Source: Bacillus pseudomycoides DSM 12442 (GTDB taxonomy: Bacteria; Bacillota; Bacilli; Bacillales; Bacillaceae_G). Taken from it: a DNA stretch of 64,000 nt. The notes below the pieces were generated by a model. That model had not been told where the DNA came from and did no database searches. It was given only the letters and a program-made list of their open reading frames with translations. Shown piece after piece: positions 60,480 to 64,000 of the stretch. The translations under genes and the position numbers were made by a program. Location of the stretch: the NCBI RefSeq assembly GCF_000161455.1, contig NZ_CM000745.1, positions 3,332,355 through 3,396,354 of the forward strand, read 5' to 3'. How positions within the stretch are numbered: position 1 is the first letter of the stretch; every line of letters starts with the position of its first letter.

Positions 60480-61610
60480 TCATCCCCTTTGTTCTAATAA
60501 GTCGCTGACCATCTTCCGAAATTCCTTATTAAAATCATCATTTATGCCATTTTGCACATTTGAAAATAAAACAACAAACGTTCCCTTATCTTTATTAAAG
60601 TTATTAAATGTATTCCACCCAGCAACTACACCATGGTTATGAAAATAATCGGGATATATATAGAAACTAAATGCATATTTCTTTTCGGATGATGGTGTAA
60701 ACATCACTTGTATACTTTTCTCTGAAAGAAGTTTTCCATTTATAATTGCTTCATCTAACTTCTTCATATCCCCAACTGTAGTATACATCTCACCACAGCC
60801 ATATAGCCAGTTCATTGCTAATTTTGGTGCTGGTACAAGTACATTGTCTTTCTTTTTGTACCCTTGCGTGAAATGTTGCTCTCCTGGCACCATATTTCCC
60901 ATACCTGATTCATGCATGTCCGCTCGTGCAAATATATTTTCCTTTACATATTCTCCTAAAGGCTTTTTAGATATATTTTCTATAATATAAGCAAGCACCA
61001 TATAATTATAGTCACTGTATTTCCAACCAGTTCCTGGCGGAAAAGCTACTTGCTGCATTCCAATCCAAGTAACCAAATTCAAACGTGATGCAGCATTCAC
61101 TTTTCCCTTTCCCTTCTCTGGTAAACCAGAAGTATGTGTTAGAAGATGGTATAATGTGATATTTTTATCTGCTGGAAATAAAGGTATATATTTATTTACA
61201 TTGTCCTGAATATTTAACTTTCCCTGCTCTTGCAACTGTAAAATCGATGTTGCCACAACTGTCTTAGTAATGGAACCAATGCGATATTTTGTTTGTGGTG
61301 TATTTTCAATTTCACTTTGAACATCTGCATATCCATACCCTTTATTCAGCACAACACGATCTTTATCTGTGACAAGAACCGTTCCATTAAAATCTTTATC
61401 TTTTAAATATTGATCTAACTTTTGTGCCACACTAGCATAATCAATTGGCGGTTCCTTTTTTTCTTCTAAATTATCCTGTAACTCAGACTCGACAGAAGGA
61501 GTTGCCTTCCAAGTTAATGCTTCTTGCTTCTTGGGTATATAAAAAAAGTAATATACACTTCCACATACTATAAAGCAAATCAAGACCATAATAATCAATT
61601 TTTTTATCAT
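60480..61610 (-). CDS. Penicillin-binding-like serine hydrolase (class C beta-lactamase fold)
   Basis: 376 residues. N-terminal membrane anchor (LIIMVLICFIVCGSVYYFF), a linker, then the fold with nucleophile SITK (SxxK), YSDYN (YxN) and HNHGVVAG in place of KTG. Acts outside the membrane, probably as a D-amino-peptidase or esterase rather than a drug-inactivating lactamase. ATG behind GCGGAGG. Operon with ykwC and the 110-residue gene. Confidence 0.83.
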   Translation of the reverse strand: MIKKLIIMVLICFIVCGSVYYFFYIPKKQEALTWKATPSVESELQDNLEEKKEPPIDYASVAQKLDQYLKDKDFNGTVLVTDKDRVVLNKGYGYADVQSEIENTPQTKYRIGSITKTVVATSILQLQEQGKLNIQDNVNKYIPLFPADKNITLYHLLTHTSGLPEKGKGKVNAASRLNLVTWIGMQQVAFPPGTGWKYSDYNYMVLAYIIENISKKPLGEYVKENIFARADMHESGMGNMVPGEQHFTQGYKKKDNVLVPAPKLAMNWLYGCGEMYTTVGDMKKLDEAIINGKLLSEKSIQVMFTPSSEKKYAFSFYIYPDYFHNHGVVAGWNTFNNFNKDKGTFVVLFSNVQNGINDDFNKEFRKMVSDLLEQRG

Positions 61611-61676
61611 TCAAAAACCTCCGCAGTTACTTTCTTATAAATGGCCCCTCTTTCTATTATCGGGTAACAGAAAAAA

Positions 61677-61699
61677 ATCGCAACACTTTGTTGCGAAAA
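61677..61699 (-). terminator. Terminator of the GGDEF gene
   Basis: TCGCAAC pairs with GTTGCGA, then TTTTTT on the minus strand. Confidence 0.8.
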
Positions 61700-61701
61700 A
61701 A

Positions 61702-62997
61702 TCACATTTTTTCTTTTCTATATAAACGTACTTGGTTTTTGCCATTTTTTTTCGCTTCATATAAAGCAATATCTGCTCGCTGTATCAATTCTTCTTTTGT
61801 CATTCCTTGCTCATATAAAGCAACTCCAAAACTTGCGGTTAATTTTGAAATGCTAGAGAATTGTTTCGTTTCAATAAAAAAACGTAGCGATTCAGCAACT
61901 TGGAAAGCCTCTTTTTCCGTTGTATTTATTACTAATATAATAAATTTCTCTCCACCCCACCGCGCGAAAATATGTTGGGATGCTATTTTAGATTTCATCA
62001 GTTCGGCTAACTGAATTAATGCTAAATCACCAAAATCATGTCCATATGTGTCGTTCACTTTTTTAAAATCGTCTATATCAAAAAGAATAAGCGCCATCAT
62101 TTGATTTACTCGTTTCTCACTTTTCCATTTTTCTTCTAATAATTGTTGAAACTTCAAACGGTTGTATATTTCTGTTAAAGAATCAATTGCAGCAAGCTGT
62201 TCTTGCTCTTGATATAATTCATCTAATTCCGTAATATCTGTACACTTAACAATAAACCTAGACAAATCTTCCGGTACAGGTGTAGCACGTAATAAAAAAA
62301 CAAACGCTTCGCCTTCATGACTATACATTTTTATTTTTCTCGCTTGCGCTAAAGAATCATCAAGCCAAGTTATATCGTGATTTGTTGCGTAATATCCATG
62401 TTCTTGAATAAAATGTTCCGCAAATACCATATGATTCTCATGATATGAAAATAAATTTTCATATCCAAAAAAACTCAAAAAGTTCGTATTACAGTCGACG
62501 ATCTCATCATCTTCTACAATGAATAATAAATCATTTTGAAAATCAAACATCATTTGAAGAAGCTCTTGTTGAATAGTCACTTGTTGCAATAGTGATAATT
62601 GATAGAGACTTTTGTTTACCTCTTCCAGCACAACCTGTGGTGTAACAGGAGCTATAACAATATTTCGTACTCCTATTGTAAGCAACTCTACAAATTTTGA
62701 AGTCACCGGCTGATCCCAGATAACAATAAAAGAACTCCTCGAATTATATATGTGTTTTATACACTCTACTTGTGCACCATTCGACACATAAATGATCACA
62801 ATTTGTGGTCGCACTTTTTCAAATAACATTTCCCCTTCTTCAAAACTATTTGCTATAAACATACATTTTGGATGTATATCATCAATCGTATACTGGTGAT
62901 TACATCCTTCTTCTATATAAAGTACATTTACATGGAGATCCTGTAATACATTTTGAAAAACCGTATTCTCTAATAAAAAATGTAGTATGTTCACCAC
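61702..62997 (-). CDS. PAS-GGDEF protein with altered GGEKF signature
   Basis: 431 residues. A receiver-like N-terminal part (about 1-130, MFIANSFEEGEMLFEKVRPQ), PAS domain (about 145-270, DEIVDCNTNFLSFFGYENLF), GGDEF domain (about 275-425: DSLTEIYNRLKFQ, FDIDDFKKVNDTYGHDFGD). The active loop reads RWGGEKF, with Lys where GGDEF has Glu. It may be a weak or inactive diguanylate cyclase. Starts on one of two adjacent GTGs; the ribosome site is weak. Confidence 0.82.
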   Translation of the reverse strand: MVNILHFLLENTVFQNVLQDLHVNVLYIEEGCNHQYTIDDIHPKCMFIANSFEEGEMLFEKVRPQIVIIYVSNGAQVECIKHIYNSRSSFIVIWDQPVTSKFVELLTIGVRNIVIAPVTPQVVLEEVNKSLYQLSLLQQVTIQQELLQMMFDFQNDLLFIVEDDEIVDCNTNFLSFFGYENLFSYHENHMVFAEHFIQEHGYYATNHDITWLDDSLAQARKIKMYSHEGEAFVFLLRATPVPEDLSRFIVKCTDITELDELYQEQEQLAAIDSLTEIYNRLKFQQLLEEKWKSEKRVNQMMALILFDIDDFKKVNDTYGHDFGDLALIQLAELMKSKIASQHIFARWGGEKFIILVINTTEKEAFQVAESLRFFIETKQFSSISKLTASFGVALYEQGMTKEELIQRADIALYEAKKNGKNQVRLYRKEKM

Positions 62998-63059
62998 TGG
63001 TCTTCACTCACTTCATATATCCTGTTCTACTGAATTCTTCACTTTCCTTTTCTATAAGG

Positions 63060-63152
63060 GGCCGTTATCAAAAGAACTCGATTGGTGAGGGCTGAGCATC
63101 AGCAGGAACAAAGAACTCTCCCACTGACAGGAGCTTCACTTTACATATTTCT
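63060..63152 (-). repeat. Diverged family B repeat
   Basis: Minus strand TGTAAAGTGAAGCTCCTGTC, AGTGGGAGAG, GCTGATGCTCAGCCCTCACC. It has the opening block and spacing of family B but many changes. The rest of 62998-63359 has no gene. Confidence 0.4.
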
Positions 63153-63359
63153 TCTTGATCTGCGAATCATCTTTTTATTGTATGACTACATGAATGACAG
63201 CGATTGTACGAATGTCCCCTTTTTCTTCTATTCTCAACAACTTGACAATTAAAATAAAGATATTATATTCTTTTACAGTGATAACTTACAAAATGTAAGT
63301 ACAAAATTGTTACATATGGTATTTTTTTATAAATCCACATAAAACTTAGGAGGCATATT

Positions 63360-63977
63360 ATGACACAGCAAGATTTCTTTACTGTTCTATATGAACGAAC
63401 ATCTAATCGTGCATTCAATTCTGAAAAAGAAATTTCAAAAGAGGAATTACAAGAAATTTTGAAAGCAGCTGGTCAAGCACCATCAGCTTGGAACTTACAA
63501 CATTGGAAGTTTCTTGTTTTCCAAGGTAAAGACGTACAAAGCCGTTTACATCCAATCGCTTATAATCAACAACAAATTCTTGATGCTTCTGCAGTAGTCG
63601 CTATTTTAGGTGATCTAGAAGCAAATAAAAACATCGATTCTGTATATGGACCTATCGTAGAGCAAGGATTTATGAAAGCAGAAGCTAAAGAACGTTTGGC
63701 ACAAAATATTGAATCTGCATATAAGCGTGAACAATATCCACGAGATGCAGCCTTCTCTAATGCATCCTTAGCCGCAATGCAACTTATGCTTGCAGCTAAG
63801 GCAACTGGCTGGGACACTTGTGCAATCGGTGGATTTAACCCACAAGCACTAATGGAAGAATTTAATGTTTCTTCTCGTTATGTACCTATCATGCTAATTA
63901 CAATTGGTGAATCTACATTAAAAGGACATCCAGCACCACGTATGAATGTCGAACAAGTAACGGAATGGGCAAAGTAA
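63360..63977 (+). CDS. Nitroreductase-family oxidoreductase
   Basis: 205 residues, FMN-binding nitroreductase fold. ERTSNRAFNSEKEI is the FMN phosphate site, QAPSAWNLQHWKFLVF the second, and GWDTCAIGGFNPQAL the C-terminal region. Similar to Bacillus YodC/MhqN-type enzymes induced by quinones. ATG behind AGGAGG. No regulator gene is adjacent inside the window. Confidence 0.85.
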   Translation: MTQQDFFTVLYERTSNRAFNSEKEISKEELQEILKAAGQAPSAWNLQHWKFLVFQGKDVQSRLHPIAYNQQQILDASAVVAILGDLEANKNIDSVYGPIVEQGFMKAEAKERLAQNIESAYKREQYPRDAAFSNASLAAMQLMLAAKATGWDTCAIGGFNPQALMEEFNVSSRYVPIMLITIGESTLKGHPAPRMNVEQVTEWAK

Positions 63978-64000
63978 ACAGCCCCACAATAACATAAAAA

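Noticed and set aside
1..64000. CRISPR arrays, tRNA, rRNA, insertion sequences
   Set aside because: No regularly spaced direct repeats, cloverleaf-like genes, rRNA sequence or transposase frames were seen.

Overview
The window is a low-GC Firmicute chromosome segment, and almost every gene matches the Bacillus cereus group. The left 17 kb follows the Bacillus subtilis yku region closely (ykuV, ykuU, dapL, dapH, ccpC, darB, abbA, ykuK, ykuJ, ykuI, fadH, ykuE, ykyB). The species cannot be fixed from this sequence. Two families of short dispersed repeats of the kind known from B. cereus-group genomes lie between genes. There are no rRNA or tRNA genes, CRISPR arrays, insertion sequences or prophage modules. 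One lone holin-like gene is not evidence of a prophage.

Layout. 0-17 kb: thiol/peroxide defence (ykuV, ykuU), acetylated-branch lysine/diaminopimelate synthesis (dapH, dapL; the third enzyme patA is at 29 kb), regulators (ccpC, the c-di-AMP sensor darB, abbA), a degenerate EAL protein (ykuI), fatty-acid oxidation (fadH), a Tat-exported phosphoesterase (ykuE) preceded by a 24-codon coupled ORF, and the polyphosphate pair ppx-ppk. 16-27 kb: envelope genes, a drug-efflux MFS pump with a PadR regulator, metE behind a cobalamin riboswitch, and the nuclease/inhibitor pair nucA-nin. 27-41 kb: kinB-like kinase, patA, and a maltodextrin locus (malR, malEFG, neopullulanase, oligo-1,6-glucosidase, msmX) whose promoters carry CcpA/LacI-type operators. 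41-50 kb: an accessory stretch with several decayed genes (DUF4184-like, YesK-like, a PadR plus membrane-protein pair, a truncated SDR) between intact lipoproteins, an AAA ATPase, a thiolase and a Nudix hydrolase. 50-58.5 kb: the full methionine salvage pathway (mtnK, mtnA, mtnU, mtnE, mtnW, mtnX, mtnB, mtnD) with two SAM-I riboswitches. 58.5-64 kb: small unknown proteins, ykwC, a penicillin-binding-like serine hydrolase, a GGDEF protein with an altered signature, and a nitroreductase.

How the genes work together. Sulfur metabolism is the clearest theme. metE makes methionine only when B12 is scarce, and the mtn genes recycle methylthioribose when SAM is low. The mal genes import maltodextrins (MalEFG powered by MsmX), cut them (NplT, MalL) and are shut down by MalR and catabolite repression.

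I found no clearly new multi-gene system. The observations most worth following up are the coupled leader ORF at ykuE, the repeat that supplies the mtnA stop codon, operator palindromes at the MFS and padR promoters, a perfect 22-bp inverted repeat, an atypical metzincin-like protease, and many terminators folded over the stop codon of the gene they end.
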